From positions 202,855 to 266,854 of the forward strand of contig UCFC01000004.1 in NCBI GenBank assembly GCA_900471515.1: a DNA stretch of 64,000 nucleotides, given 5' to 3'. Shown here piece by piece: positions 9,184-17,154 of the stretch (positions within the stretch are counted from its first letter, which is position 1; every line of letters starts with the position of its first letter). The stretch is from Hyphomicrobiales bacterium. GTDB taxonomy: Bacteria > Pseudomonadota > Alphaproteobacteria > Rhizobiales > Rhizobiaceae. The position numbers and the translations under genes are program-made. The notes beneath the pieces were generated by a model. The model saw only the letters and a program-made list of their open reading frames with translations. It was not told where the DNA came from and did no database searches.

Positions 9184-9339
9184 ATGACGACCACGGGTAA
9201 AATCGCATCCGCCTTGATGATCCTTCTTGCGCTGTCCTCCTGCGCCAACACGATCCGCGGCATGGGCAGGGACACAGCCAATGCCGTCAATGCAACGCAG
9301 GATGCCGGCCGTAGCGTCGATCGCGCAGCGAAGAGGTAA
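9184..9339 (+). CDS. Entericidin-like small lipoprotein
   Basis: A 51-residue protein with a short basic start, a hydrophobic stretch (ALMILLALSS) and a lipobox Cys at about residue 20 (LSSC-ANT). The mature part of about 32 residues includes RGMGRDTANAVNAT and ends SVDRAAKR. This matches the entericidin EcnA/B family (small envelope lipoproteins linked to stationary-phase lysis and stress). AAAAAAGGGA lies at ribosome-site distance before the ATG. It is convergent with the gene at 9346, with a six-base gap. Confidence 0.8.
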   Translation: MTTTGKIASALMILLALSSCANTIRGMGRDTANAVNATQDAGRSVDRAAKR

Positions 9340-9345
9340 TTGTTT

Positions 9346-9696
9346 TCAGATTTTTGATGCCGGATAGGCTTTTTCGAGACCGCCGGATCGGGTCAGCCCG
9401 GTCCGGAACGCCGCATAAGCGGGGTGCTGGCTGGAACGGGCCGCTTCCATGAGCCTGATCTGCAGCCGGGCGGGCGCGGCTTCGCCGATCCACTTGCCAA
9501 GCGTTTCGAGCTTCAGCGAATTGAGAAGACGCGCGGAGGAGGCGAGATCGAGATGGCGATGCAGGCCGTCGAGCAGGTTGTCGTCCTGAGCCGGATTTTC
9601 CATCAGCAGCGACAGGTAGGATTTGTCGGTTTGCGAAAGCGCCGCGAGTTTTTCCGCGACGGTATCGCGATCGGGGAAGGGCACCGTGCCAGTCAT
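9346..9696 (-). CDS. Conserved hypothetical protein
   Basis: A 116-residue soluble, mostly helical protein starting MTGTVPFPDRDTVAEKL. I do not recognise a domain. There is no signal peptide, membrane segment or cysteine. The coding frame is supported by its typical GC-rich third positions and by clean boundaries with the convergent lipoprotein gene and the upstream binding-protein gene (33 bases away, same strand). Function unknown. Confidence 0.6.
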   Translation of the reverse strand: MTGTVPFPDRDTVAEKLAALSQTDKSYLSLLMENPAQDDNLLDGLHRHLDLASSARLLNSLKLETLGKWIGEAAPARLQIRLMEAARSSQHPAYAAFRTGLTRSGGLEKAYPASKI

Positions 9697-9729
9697 AGCG
9701 AATCGTCCAGTCCTTGTTGTCGGGACGGT

Positions 9730-10728
9730 TTATAGACTGGCCTTGACCTTCTCGGCTACATCGGCCGGAACCCAGCGGCTCCAGAGTTCCTCGTAATTCT
9801 CCAGGAAATAGAGGGCCGCGTCCTCGTCGTCCTCGCCGTTTTCATCCTTCCAGGCCAGGACCTGGCTGATCGTTTCGTTGTCCCAGCTGCGGATCTTCAG
9901 GTAGTTCATGACCGGGCCGGCACGGTCGGCAAAAGCCCTGGTCGTCAGCGTGAAGGCCTGCGACACCGGATAGGCGTTCACCTTGGGATCGGCGCAATGC
10001 GGCACCGAGGTGCAGGCGTCCCATTCGGCCTGATCGTGCGGCACGCCGAAGCCCAACTGCTTCATGTCGTATTTGCCGAGAACCGATGTCGGCGACCAGT
10101 AATAGCCCAGCCAGCCGACCTTGTTGTCGAAGGCGCGGGCAATCGAATCGTCGAAATCGTCGGGGCTGCGGCTGTTCACCAGCGTAAAGCCCAGCTTGTC
10201 GGCGCCGAGCGCCCGGAAAAGGTTGCTGGTCGAGATCTGGCAGGCCCATTCTCCCGGGCAATTATAGACCGCGGCATGCGAGGGATCGTCGGTATCGGGA
10301 AAGAGTTCGGGATGTTTGAGCGCGTCCTGCACGGAACGGATATCCGGGTTGGCGTCGGCGATGAATTTCGGGATGTACCAGCCCTCGACCGCGCCGTCGG
10401 CCAGAATTTCGGCGCCCTTGACCAGCCGCCCGGCGCTGATGGCGGCATTGAGCTGCGGCTTGACGGCCTTCACCCAGAATTCCGAGGCGATATCGGGCGT
10501 GCCGCTGTCGTTCATGGAGGCGAAGGTGGGCAGCGTATCGCCGTCGACGATGGTGACGGAGCAGCCGTAGCCCTTTTCCAGGATGAATTTGTCGAAGCTC
10601 GCGGCAATGGCGGCGGAGCCCCAGCGCATCTCGGCAATCGAGACCTTGCCGCATCCGGCGGCCTGCGCCTCCGACATTCCGGCATACAGGCAGACGGCAA
10701 GAATGAACGACGTGAAAAATGTCTTCAT
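9730..10728 (-). CDS. OpuAC-type ABC substrate-binding protein (glycine betaine/proline class)
   Basis: A 332-residue exported protein with a signal peptide (MKTFFTSFILAVCLYAGMSEAQA). The fold is OpuAC/ProX-like: the start of the mature part, GKVSIAEMRWGSAAIAASFD, and several aromatic residues (EFWVKA, EGWYIP, GWLGYYWSP) recall the Trp/Tyr cage that holds quaternary amines. GGGGAAGTATA precedes the ATG at 10728. No permease or ATPase gene lies next to it, so it must share a transporter coded elsewhere or act alone. A betaine, choline or carnitine-type ligand is inferred from family only. Confidence 0.85.
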   Translation of the reverse strand: MKTFFTSFILAVCLYAGMSEAQAAGCGKVSIAEMRWGSAAIAASFDKFILEKGYGCSVTIVDGDTLPTFASMNDSGTPDIASEFWVKAVKPQLNAAISAGRLVKGAEILADGAVEGWYIPKFIADANPDIRSVQDALKHPELFPDTDDPSHAAVYNCPGEWACQISTSNLFRALGADKLGFTLVNSRSPDDFDDSIARAFDNKVGWLGYYWSPTSVLGKYDMKQLGFGVPHDQAEWDACTSVPHCADPKVNAYPVSQAFTLTTRAFADRAGPVMNYLKIRSWDNETISQVLAWKDENGEDDEDAALYFLENYEELWSRWVPADVAEKVKASL

Positions 10729-11388
10729 TATACTTCCCCGGAATTTTCATGTGATCGAACGCGCATGCACCGGGCAATCAGCCGACAAATCTCTCCGCCG
10801 CTTCAGGGTGCCAACCGCCCGGCCGCAACTGGCTCTGCCGGGCTTTCCTGTCTGCGGCGCCGTTCGTCTCGCTTTCCGGCGGCTCGTCGCTGGCCATTTC
10901 TATCGATGGCTGATTGTGAGCAAACCTATTGATTTGCGAGAAGAAATCAACTCTCTTTTCCGTGTACGTCACGAACTAAATTATTGAATCCGAAGAATTT
11001 ATACAGGCGCTCGGGCGGAGGCGGCCGCATGTGCCGCCAGGTGAAATTCCCCCTGCGCGGCGCCGGCCGAAAGCGGTTCCGGCAGCAGAAAATTCGAAAA
11101 AGTTCAAAAAAGGTCGAAATTCGCCTCCGGGCGGGCGTTCACTAACCATCCGGTAAGAATGTGCCGTTATCTGTTGATGCGCGGCGGGGGACAACCGCTG
11201 CTTTTCCGGATCAGGTATTGCGTCCCGGAAAAAGCGAGCTTCATTGCGTATTGGTGAAGGCGCCAGCGTTTTTCGGCAAACCGCGTAGGGCCATGGCCCG
11301 ATCGCGGTTTTCGCATTTCAGGCCCTCTGTTGACCTGGGATCGGCCCGCATTGTAGGCCTGCCGGAAATGCTTCACGGACAGGGGCCA
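10729..11388. other. 660-base intergenic region without a supported gene
   Basis: The region separates the divergent OpuAC-type gene and cobQ. I see no B12 box, tRNA or convincing coding frame. It holds AT-rich tracts near 10915-10990 and 11090-11125 and an 18-base inverted repeat (GATTTGCGAGAAGAAATC) near 10932. A 64-codon GTG-start frame on the minus strand (10778-10972) has no ribosome site or recognisable product. Promoters for both flanking genes must lie here. Confidence 0.5.
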
Positions 11389-12846
11389 ATGACCAGAGCC
11401 ATCATGCTGCAGGGAACCGGCTCGGATGTCGGCAAGACGGTGCTGGTGGCGGGGCTTTGCCGGCTGGCGGCCAATCGCGGCCTGAAGGTCAGGCCCTTCA
11501 AGCCGCAGAACATGTCGAACAACGCGGCCGTTTCCGACGACGGCGGGGAGATCGGCCGGGCGCAATGGCTGCAGTCGCTCGCGGCCCGCACGCCGTCTTC
11601 CGTGCACATGAACCCGGTGCTGCTCAAGCCGCAATCCGAAAACGGCAGCCAGATCGTCGTGCAGGGCAAGGTGTTCGGGCAGGCGCGGGCGCGCGATTAT
11701 CAGCGGCTGAAGCCGCAGCTCGTCGCTTCCGTGCTGGAGAGCTACGGCAAGGTCTGCGAAGGGGCCGAGCTCGTCATCGTCGAGGGGGCGGGTTCGCCGG
11801 CCGAAATCAATCTGCGGGCCGGCGATATCGCCAATATGGGCTTTGCGACGCGCGCAAACGTGCCCGTCGTGCTTGTCGGCGATATTGACCGCGGCGGCGT
11901 GATCGCCTCGCTCGTCGGCACCCATGCGATCCTTCCGGACGAGGATCGCCGGATGATTTCGGGCTATATCATCAACAAGTTCCGCGGCGATGTGAGCCTG
12001 TTCGACGACGGGATCGCCTCGATCGGGCAATTCACCGGCTGGCCCTGTTTCGGCGTCGTGCCCTGGCTGACGGCGGCCGGCAGGCTGCCGGCGGAGGATT
12101 CCGTCGTGCTGGAGCGGCTGGCAAGGGGCCGCGCCGGAGCGCTGAAGATTGCCGTGCCGGTGCTGCCGCGCATTGCCAATTTCGACGATCTCGACCCGCT
12201 GCGCGCCGAGCCCGATCTCGAACTCGTCTTCGTGCGGCCAGGCGAGCGGCTGCCTGCCGATGCGGGGCTCGTCATCCTGCCGGGCTCGAAATCGACCATT
12301 GCCGATCTGGCCGATCTGAGGGCGCAGGGATGGGACCGCGAGATCGGCGCCCATGTCCGGCGCGGCGGAAGGGTGATCGGCATCTGCGGCGGCTACCAGA
12401 TGCTGGGCCGGCGGGTGCGCGATCCGCTCGGCATCGAGGGAGCGGCGAGCGAGATCGAGGGACTTGGGCTGCTCGATGTCGAAACGGACATGGCGCCGGA
12501 AAAGACGGTGCGCAACAGCCGCGCGCATTCGGCCGAATATGACGTGCCGCTGTCGGGCTATCAGATCCATCTCGGGGTGACGTCCGGGGCCGATTGCGAG
12601 CGGCCGGCGGCTATCGTCGACGACGAGCCGGATGGCGCGGTTTCGGCGGACGGGCGCATCATGGGCACCTATCTGCACGGGCTGTTCGGTTCCGATGCCT
12701 ACCGGGCGCGGCTGCTGGCAAGCTTCGGGCTTTCGGGCGAGCGGACCAATTATCGCGAAAGCGTCGACCGGGCGCTGGACGAGGTTGCCGCCGAACTGGA
12801 GCGGCATCTCGACGCCGGTTTTCTTTCGGATCTCGTTGGCAGCTAG
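11389..12846 (+). CDS. cobQ: Cobyric acid synthase
   Basis: A 485-residue glutamine-dependent amidotransferase that amidates side chains b, d, e and g of adenosylcobyrinic acid a,c-diamide. The N-terminal ATP-binding domain has the P-loop-like LQGTGSDVGKT, followed by RPFKPQNMSNNA. The C-terminal triad-type GATase domain has the nucleophile Cys in GICGGYQMLG and the late His in GTYLHGLF. The length matches Pseudomonas denitrificans CobQ. The frame is open from 11161, but the family N-terminus begins at the Met at 11389. It overlaps the convergent ClC gene by the stop sequence CTAG. No riboswitch is visible upstream, unlike cobP. Confidence 0.95.
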   Translation: MTRAIMLQGTGSDVGKTVLVAGLCRLAANRGLKVRPFKPQNMSNNAAVSDDGGEIGRAQWLQSLAARTPSSVHMNPVLLKPQSENGSQIVVQGKVFGQARARDYQRLKPQLVASVLESYGKVCEGAELVIVEGAGSPAEINLRAGDIANMGFATRANVPVVLVGDIDRGGVIASLVGTHAILPDEDRRMISGYIINKFRGDVSLFDDGIASIGQFTGWPCFGVVPWLTAAGRLPAEDSVVLERLARGRAGALKIAVPVLPRIANFDDLDPLRAEPDLELVFVRPGERLPADAGLVILPGSKSTIADLADLRAQGWDREIGAHVRRGGRVIGICGGYQMLGRRVRDPLGIEGAASEIEGLGLLDVETDMAPEKTVRNSRAHSAEYDVPLSGYQIHLGVTSGADCERPAAIVDDEPDGAVSADGRIMGTYLHGLFGSDAYRARLLASFGLSGERTNYRESVDRALDEVAAELERHLDAGFLSDLVGS

Positions 12847-14654
12847 ATCTCGCCCGAGACCTCGCGGCGGCGGCGGTCGAGCTCTTCGCTGTAGCGGCGC
12901 AGCGTATGGCTTTCGCTGAGCTGGCCGATCACCTTGCGCTCGATGAGGTTGTTGACGACGGCGAGCGCTTCGCTTTCCGTCTTGTCGAAGATCGCGGCGG
13001 CCTGTTTGGCGTTCATCTGCGGCTGCAGGAAATCGTTCCTGTAGCGGATGAAATCGGCAAGCTTCTGGCCCTCGTCCTGCGTGCTCGTCGGATTGGCGTA
13101 AACCTCCGGAACCAGCACGAGGCCGGCATATTTGTCGTGGTCGTCGACGAGGATGACGCGCTGCGTCGAGCCGATCGGGAAGGCCTGCCTGAACTCGTCG
13201 AGGGTGAGGCTGTTTTTCGCTTTCTTCACGTCCGAGCGCATCAGCCTGTCGACGGTGAGGTTGCGGATCCAGCCGACGTCGTGGGCGCTGCGGATGCTTT
13301 CGCCGCGCAGATGGAAGCGCCACGTGGCGAAGGAATAGCCGAAGGTGGTGCGCACCACGAGCGAGGAGGTGATGACGGCGGCGAGCACCAGGGCGGTGAT
13401 CGGAAAGTCGCCGGTGATTTCCAGCGCCAGGAAGGTCATGGTCAGCGGCCCGCCGATGACGGCAACGGCAAGCGAACTCATGCCGACCACGGCATAGATG
13501 ACCGGCGTTAGCGTCGCATCGGCGAAATAGGGGGCGCAATAGGCGAAGAGCTTGCCGAGCAGCGCGCCCATGAAGAGCGAGGCGAAGAACAGGCCGCCCC
13601 TGAAGCCGGAGCCGATGGAGACGGCGGAGGCCACCGATTTCAGCAGGAAGAGGCCGATGAGGGCCGGGATCGTCACCTCATGGGCAAGGTTGAGGTGCAG
13701 CGCCCCGTGGCCGGCGGCAAGCACCTGCGGCGAGACCAGCGCCAGCAGGCCGACGATGATGCCGCCGAGCGCCGGGCGGAAGGGCAGCGCGATGGAACTC
13801 TTGCGCGCCAGTTCCTCGACGAAGGAGACGCCCTGCATGATGAGAATGCCGATGCCGGCGCAGAAGGCGCCAAGCGCGATGGCCGGCACGTAATCGGCCG
13901 GCTGGACGGCGCCGAAGCTGCCGACATCGATGACGAAATCGCTGCCGGCCAGCAGCCGCGCGACCAGCGTGGCGACGAGGGCCGCGACGACGACGGGTGT
14001 CAGCGAGACGATCGTGTAGGTGCCGACGATCAGCTCGAAGGCGTAGAAGGCGCCCGTCAGCGGCGCGTTGAAGGCGGCGGCGATGGCGCCGGCCGCGCCG
14101 CAGCCGACGAGAACGCGCAGATCGGCGCGGCGCAGCTGCAGCTTCAGGCCGAATTTCGAGGCGATGCCGGCGGCAAGCTGCGTATAGCCGGCCTCCAGCC
14201 CCACGGACGCGCCGAAGCCGTTGGACACGAGATTCTGGACGGCGACGAGGATGCTGTCGGTCAGCGACAGGCGGCCGCCATGCAGCGCGTTGGCCTCGAT
14301 CGGATCGACCATCGGCTTCTTGCGCCATCTGGCGAGGATGAAGATCAGCAGGCCGAGCAGGGCGCCGCCGGCAATCGGGGCGGTCATCAGCAGGAACTTG
14401 CTGTCGATCTGCGAGGCGCTGAGCCTTGCCGTCCCGTCAATGCCGAAGATCAGCCTGTGCATCTGTTCCGAGACATAGCTCATGGCCGTGACCGCAAGCC
14501 CCGAGGCGATGCCGACGAGCGCGCCGGCAAAGACCATGCCCATTTCGCTGTGGCGCACGAGCGCCCGCAGGCGTCCCAAATCGAAAATGGTGGTGAGGGG
14601 CCGGAAACGGCGGATATCCATTCGGGAGAGCATCATGGGAAAACTAGGCGGCAT
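12843..14654 (-). CDS. ClC-family chloride channel/transporter with CBS-type tail
   Basis: A 603-residue membrane protein with about 10-12 helices over residues 35-440. Landmarks are GFGASVGLEAGYTQ in place of the usual G-R-E-G-P gate region, the GSGFRGGLFFAS segment near the second anion-binding helix, and GPLTMTFLALEITGDF. The gating glutamate is kept, but the Arg before it is Leu and the Gly-Pro after it is Ala-Gly. The C-terminal 150 residues form a CBS-like regulatory pair. The protein could be a channel or a H+/Cl- exchanger. It is convergent with cobQ. Confidence 0.88.
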   Translation of the reverse strand: MPPSFPMMLSRMDIRRFRPLTTIFDLGRLRALVRHSEMGMVFAGALVGIASGLAVTAMSYVSEQMHRLIFGIDGTARLSASQIDSKFLLMTAPIAGGALLGLLIFILARWRKKPMVDPIEANALHGGRLSLTDSILVAVQNLVSNGFGASVGLEAGYTQLAAGIASKFGLKLQLRRADLRVLVGCGAAGAIAAAFNAPLTGAFYAFELIVGTYTIVSLTPVVVAALVATLVARLLAGSDFVIDVGSFGAVQPADYVPAIALGAFCAGIGILIMQGVSFVEELARKSSIALPFRPALGGIIVGLLALVSPQVLAAGHGALHLNLAHEVTIPALIGLFLLKSVASAVSIGSGFRGGLFFASLFMGALLGKLFAYCAPYFADATLTPVIYAVVGMSSLAVAVIGGPLTMTFLALEITGDFPITALVLAAVITSSLVVRTTFGYSFATWRFHLRGESIRSAHDVGWIRNLTVDRLMRSDVKKAKNSLTLDEFRQAFPIGSTQRVILVDDHDKYAGLVLVPEVYANPTSTQDEGQKLADFIRYRNDFLQPQMNAKQAAAIFDKTESEALAVVNNLIERKVIGQLSESHTLRRYSEELDRRRREVSGEI

Positions 14655-14811
14655 GAGTGGGGGTCAAGGGCGGAGCCGGCATCCGCATGAGCGGCAATTG
14701 CGGCAAAATACCGGCTGGGCGGTAAAGTTTTTATGACGTAAGTTTTTGAATAAACTCGATAATCTTGGTAGTGTAAGTCGAGATGAACGGCTTTGGCACA
14801 TCGGCCGGCAA

Positions 14812-14840
14812 TTGACACGGGGGTTGCGCGCGCCTAACCA
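14812..14840 (+). promoter_or_regulatory. Putative sigma-70 promoter of the cobP riboswitch transcript
   Basis: TTGACA (14812-14817), a 17-base spacer and TAACCA (14835-14840) lie just upstream of the cobalamin aptamer. The spacing is ideal, and the -10 is moderate. Confidence 0.5.
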
Positions 14841-14854
14841 TGAAACCACATAAT

Positions 14855-15220
14855 GGATGGTTCCGGATCGGCTTGCGCCTTCCGGATGAAAAGGGAATGT
14901 GACGGGGCGGACCCAAGCCGGGCGCCTTCATCACAGCCGACCCCGCGACTGTAGAGCAGTCAGGGTCTTCCGTCCGGCATGTGCGCCGCTGCGCCGACGG
15001 CCTCGCATTCTGCGGGCGGGCAAGGCGGGGCAGGTGCCGGAAAAGCCACTGGAAATGCATCGTGATCAGCCGGGGCAGGACGCCTCTATTTCTACGAATC
15101 GTCCGCCTTTTCACGACAGGCAGCCGGGAAGGCGAGGCGGATCCGCTGGCGCGATCAGGGGCGACCGGAAAGGTCGCCCCGGTCGGGGCCGATAGCTGCG
15201 AGCCAGGAGACCTGCCATCC
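14855..15220 (+). promoter_or_regulatory. Cobalamin (AdoCbl) riboswitch with extended arms
   Basis: The conserved blocks occur in order: GAAAAGGGAA near 14886, GACCCCGCGACTGTAGAGC near 14940, AGCCACTG near 15043, GCCGGGAAGGCGAGGCGGA near 15122 and the B12 box GAGCCAGGAGACCTGCC at 15200-15216. The aptamer covers about 360 bases, against roughly 200 in most members. The extra length is in two peripheral arms: one of about 75 bases after AGCCACTG, and one with the perfect hairpin GGGGCGACC/GGTCGCCCC (about 15157-15179). It precedes cobP-cobW-cobN-cobO and should turn them off when cobalamin is plentiful. Confidence 0.9.
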
Positions 15221-15402
15221 GTGCCGGGCATAATGCCCAATCTGGGTATCTTGCCCGCTGCCAGCACGGAGGTTGTCTTGGCTGAAGAATGCGATTCGGC
15301 GCTGCCTCGTGTGGTGCGATGTGGGGGTGGTGTTTCGACGCCCGTCGGTAATGGGGTTCTGGCGCCTGACGGTGGTAGGCCCCTGGCGCGCGCTTTCCTC
15401 TC

Positions 15403-15545
15403 CTCCCTCATTCCTGTGCTTGTCACAGGAATCCAGCCACGGCGCGTCTGCGCCGTGAATGAATCTATGCCATCGTTGAACGAGTCTCTCGTGCCCAAGG
15501 ACTTGGGCACGCTGGATTCCTGTGACAAGCACAGGAATGAGGGGA
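15403..15545. repeat. RIME-like palindromic intergenic element, copy 1
   Basis: Outer arms ATTCCTGTGCTTGTCACAGGAAT (in two halves at 15409-15431) and its counterpart at 15516-15538 bracket two inner palindromes, GGCGCGTCTGCGCC and GTGCCCAAGGACTTGGGCAC. Two further copies lie at 51809-51947 and 57818-57952. RIME elements (Rhizobium-specific intergenic mosaic elements) have this two-palindrome design. This copy lies between the riboswitch and cobP, so it is transcribed in the cob leader. Confidence 0.8.
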
Positions 15546-15585
15546 GGAGAGAGGGGCACGCCCTCTCTCCCAGGGCAGCATTGTC

Positions 15586-16095
15586 ATGACCACCACCTTC
15601 ATCCTCGGCGGCGCCCGTTCCGGCAAATCCCGCTTCGCCGAAAATCTCGTCATCACATCGGGCCTCGAGCGCCATTACGTCGCCACCGGCCGGGCCTGGG
15701 ACGACGAGATGCAGGCGCGTATCGACCAGCACAGGGCCGATCGCGGCCCCGCCTGGACCACGCATGAGGAGCCGCTCGATCTTGCCGAGCGGCTTGCCGC
15801 CATCGACGGCGAAGGCAGGGCGGTCCTCGTCGATTGCCTGACGCTGTGGCTGACCAACCTGATGATGGAGGGGGGCGATATCGCCGCCCGGTCGGCCGCG
15901 CTTGCCGCCTTCCTGCCGCGGGCAAAGGCGCGGCTCGTCATCGTTTCCAATGAAGTCGGCCTCGGCATCGTGCCGGAGAACCGCATGGCGCGCGAGTTTC
16001 GCGACCATGCCGGAAGGTTGCACCAGATGATCGCGGCGCAAGCCGCGGATGTTTATTTCATCGCGGCCGGACTGCCGCTGAAAATGAAGGGTTAG
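15586..16095 (+). CDS. cobP: Adenosylcobinamide kinase / guanylyltransferase
   Basis: A 169-residue bifunctional cytoplasmic enzyme (CobP in aerobic-pathway naming, CobU in Salmonella). It phosphorylates adenosylcobinamide and transfers GMP to give AdoCbi-GDP. The P-loop is GGARSGKS at residues 8-15, and the second hallmark is [14 protein letters not shown]. The length is typical (about 170-185). The first gene after the riboswitch; its start lies 40 bases after the RIME-like repeat. The ribosome site is weak (CAGGGCAG). cobW follows after three bases. Confidence 0.95.
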   Translation: MTTTFILGGARSGKSRFAENLVITSGLERHYVATGRAWDDEMQARIDQHRADRGPAWTTHEEPLDLAERLAAIDGEGRAVLVDCLTLWLTNLMMEGGDIAARSAALAAFLPRAKARLVIVSNEVGLGIVPENRMAREFRDHAGRLHQMIAAQAADVYFIAAGLPLKMKG

Positions 16096-16098
16096 ACC

Positions 16099-17145
16099 AT
16101 GCAGCAGAAAATTCCCGCAACCGTCATCACCGGCTTTCTCGGCGCCGGCAAGACGACCATGATCCGCAACCTGCTCACCAATGCCGGCGGCAGGAAGATC
16201 GCGCTCATCATCAACGAGTTCGGCGATCTCGGCGTCGACGGCGACGTGCTGAAGGGCTGCGGGGCGGAGAATTGCACCGAGGACGACATTATCGAGCTGA
16301 CCAACGGCTGCATCTGCTGCACGGTGGCCGACGATTTCATCCCGACCATGACGAAGCTTCTGGAGCGCGACCAGCGCCCGGACCATATCGTCATCGAAAC
16401 CTCGGGCCTTGCCCTGCCGCAGCCGCTCGTCGCCGCCTTCAACTGGCCTGACATCCGCAGCGAAGTGACCGTCGACGGCGTCATCACCGTGGTCGATAGC
16501 GCGGCTGTTGCCGCCGGGCGTTTTGCCGACGACCACGATGCCGTCGATGCGCGCCGCGCGGCGGACGAATCGCTCGATCACGAAAGCCCGATCGAGGAAC
16601 TGTTCGAGGACCAGCTGACCTGCGCCGACCTGATCGTGCTCAACAAGACCGATCTGATCGATGCCGACGGGCTTGGCCGCGTGAAGAGCGAAGTCGCCTC
16701 GCGCATCGCCCGCAAGCCCGTGATGATCGAGGCCAGGAACGGCGAGGTGCCGGCCGGCGTGCTGCTCGGCCTCGGCATCGGCACGGAAGACGATATCGGC
16801 AACCGCAAGTCCCATCACGAGCTGGAGCATGAGGACGGCGAGCCGCACGACCATGACGAATTCGACAGTTTCGTCGTCGAGCTCGGTGCCGTCCCGGATG
16901 CGGCCGGCTTCGTCGAGAAGCTGAAGGGTATCATTGCCGAACATGACGTGCTGCGCCTGAAGGGCTTCGTCGATGTTTCCGGCAAGCCGATGCGCCTGCA
17001 GCTGCAGGCCGTGGGGGCGCGCGTCGACCAGTATTTCGACCGCGCCTGGGCGCCGGGTGAAGCGCGCAATACACGCCTCGTCGTCATCGGCCTGCACGAG
17101 ATGGACCAGGACGCGGTGCGCAAGGCGATCGAAGCGCTCGTCTGA
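16099..17145 (+). CDS. cobW: CobW GTPase / cobalt chaperone
   Basis: A 348-residue G3E-family GTPase. Residues 9-20 hold the Walker A region ITGFLGAGKTT. The metal-binding C-x-C-C motif is in NGCICCTV, the G4 motif in LNKTDL. A His/Asp/Glu-rich loop around residues 235-255 (HHELEHEDGEPHDHDEF) probably binds metal. The CobW C-terminal domain follows. CobW is thought to deliver Co2+ to the CobNST chelatase, and the gene sits directly before cobN. Normal length and in operon with cobP and cobN. Confidence 0.95.
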   Translation: MQQKIPATVITGFLGAGKTTMIRNLLTNAGGRKIALIINEFGDLGVDGDVLKGCGAENCTEDDIIELTNGCICCTVADDFIPTMTKLLERDQRPDHIVIETSGLALPQPLVAAFNWPDIRSEVTVDGVITVVDSAAVAAGRFADDHDAVDARRAADESLDHESPIEELFEDQLTCADLIVLNKTDLIDADGLGRVKSEVASRIARKPVMIEARNGEVPAGVLLGLGIGTEDDIGNRKSHHELEHEDGEPHDHDEFDSFVVELGAVPDAAGFVEKLKGIIAEHDVLRLKGFVDVSGKPMRLQLQAVGARVDQYFDRAWAPGEARNTRLVVIGLHEMDQDAVRKAIEALV

Positions 17146-17154
17146 GGATATTGA

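Noticed and set aside
10778..10972. A 64-codon minus-strand frame in the gap before cobQ
   Set aside because: GTG start without a ribosome site and no known domain; the gap otherwise looks non-coding.
11167..13539. A 790-codon minus-strand frame across cobQ
   Set aside because: Antisense to cobQ and out of frame with the ClC gene; no recognisable product.
15278..15589. A leader peptide frame starting TTG after GGAGG downstream of the riboswitch
   Set aside because: It is open mainly because it crosses the RIME-like repeat; its sequence shows no conservation cue and ends inside the start of cobP.
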